From the NCBI GenBank assembly GCA_002686685.1, contig NYYG01000057.1, forward strand, positions 1,102 to 6,824: 5,723 nt of DNA. The letters run 5' to 3'. The notes below the pieces were generated by a model that did no database searches, was not told the origin of the DNA, and saw only the letters and a list, made by a program, of their open reading frames with translations. Source of the stretch: SAR116 cluster bacterium (lineage in GTDB: Bacteria; Pseudomonadota; Alphaproteobacteria; Puniceispirillales; Puniceispirillaceae). Below are positions 5,602 through 5,723 of this stretch, piece by piece. A program made the position numbers and the translations under genes. Position 1 is the first letter of the stretch; the number at the start of each line of letters is the position of its first letter.

Positions 5602-5723
5602 ATGACCACCCCGCCACAGGATGACCGTCGCGACTCAGATGCGCAGGCAGACGCGCAGGCAGATCCGCAGGCCGACGCACCGCCAGGTGTGTCAATGGAC
5701 CGGTCGGTCTGGCTGATCTGGGG
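5602..5723 (+). CDS. 5' end of an unidentified gene with a DAQA-repeat N-terminus
   Basis: An ATG at 5602 opens a frame that runs off the window after 40 codons. It starts MTTPPQDDRRDS, continues with three DAQA-like tetrapeptides and PPGV, then SMDRSVWLIWG at the edge, which looks like the approach to a first membrane segment. The acidic, Pro/Ala/Gln-rich opening is probably disordered. An ATG at 5695 (MDRSVWLIWG) is an alternative start without the repeat; I see no strong Shine-Dalgarno for either. The 3-base gap to the preceding stop suggests coupling. Too little is present to assign a function. Confidence 0.5.
   Translation, partial: MTTPPQDDRRDSDAQADAQADPQADAPPGVSMDRSVWLIW
5638..5679 (+). 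repeat. 12-bp tandem repeat, three and a half copies
   Basis: GATGCGCAGGCA (5638-5649), GACGCGCAGGCA (5650-5661), GATCCGCAGGCC (5662-5673) and a half copy GACGCA (5674-5679). The unit is in frame with the gene starting at 5602 and encodes DAQA, DAQA, DPQA, DA. Copies differ by one to three bases. Confidence 0.8.

Noticed and set aside
1..5723. Novel defence system, CRISPR array, mobile element, tRNA or rRNA
   Set aside because: No regularly spaced repeats, transposase or integrase motifs, terminal inverted repeats, cloverleaf or rRNA-like sequence could be found; the recognised genes are housekeeping families.

Overview
The window looks like an ordinary, gene-dense piece of an alphaproteobacterial chromosome. 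The GC content is high: about two thirds in hand-counted lines from the uup and djlA genes. The DjlA, TusA, PlsC and DUF2237 proteins read like the alphaproteobacterial versions of these families, and several starts look leaderless or nearly so. I cannot name the genus. A free-living, possibly marine lineage is only a guess.

Layout from left to right. Bases 3-578 (+) are the 3' end of an unnamed gene that begins outside the window. This stretch is clearly AT-richer than the rest (about 53% GC over bases 1-540) and looks like accessory DNA. It meets, tail to tail with a 4-base gap, a leftward pair: djlA (2589-3323, a TerB plus J-domain co-chaperone) followed by uup (583-2514, an ABC-F ATPase of the Uup type). 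The 74-base gap between them holds a possible 17-codon leader ORF and a hairpin that overlaps the uup Shine-Dalgarno sequence. Divergent from djlA is tusA (3475-3744, +). It ends 5 bases from the stop of a leftward, unrecognised but probably conserved 124-residue gene (3750-4124, GTG start). Divergent from that gene is a rightward run: plsC (4201-4929, lysophosphatidate acyltransferase), a DUF2237 gene (4940-5332), a small 67-codon gene (5395-5598), and the 5' end of another gene (5602 to beyond the edge) whose N-terminus carries a DAQA repeat.

The genes are mainly housekeeping: ribosome-associated ATPase, Hsp70 co-chaperone, sulfur relay and phospholipid synthesis. They do not form one pathway. 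I see no CRISPR array, tRNA, rRNA, insertion sequence, toxin-antitoxin pair or defence module, and no convincing novel system. The points most worth a second look are the small-ORF and hairpin arrangement before uup, the apparently leaderless promoters of djlA and plsC, the foreign-looking gene fragment at the left edge, and the two unrecognised small genes.
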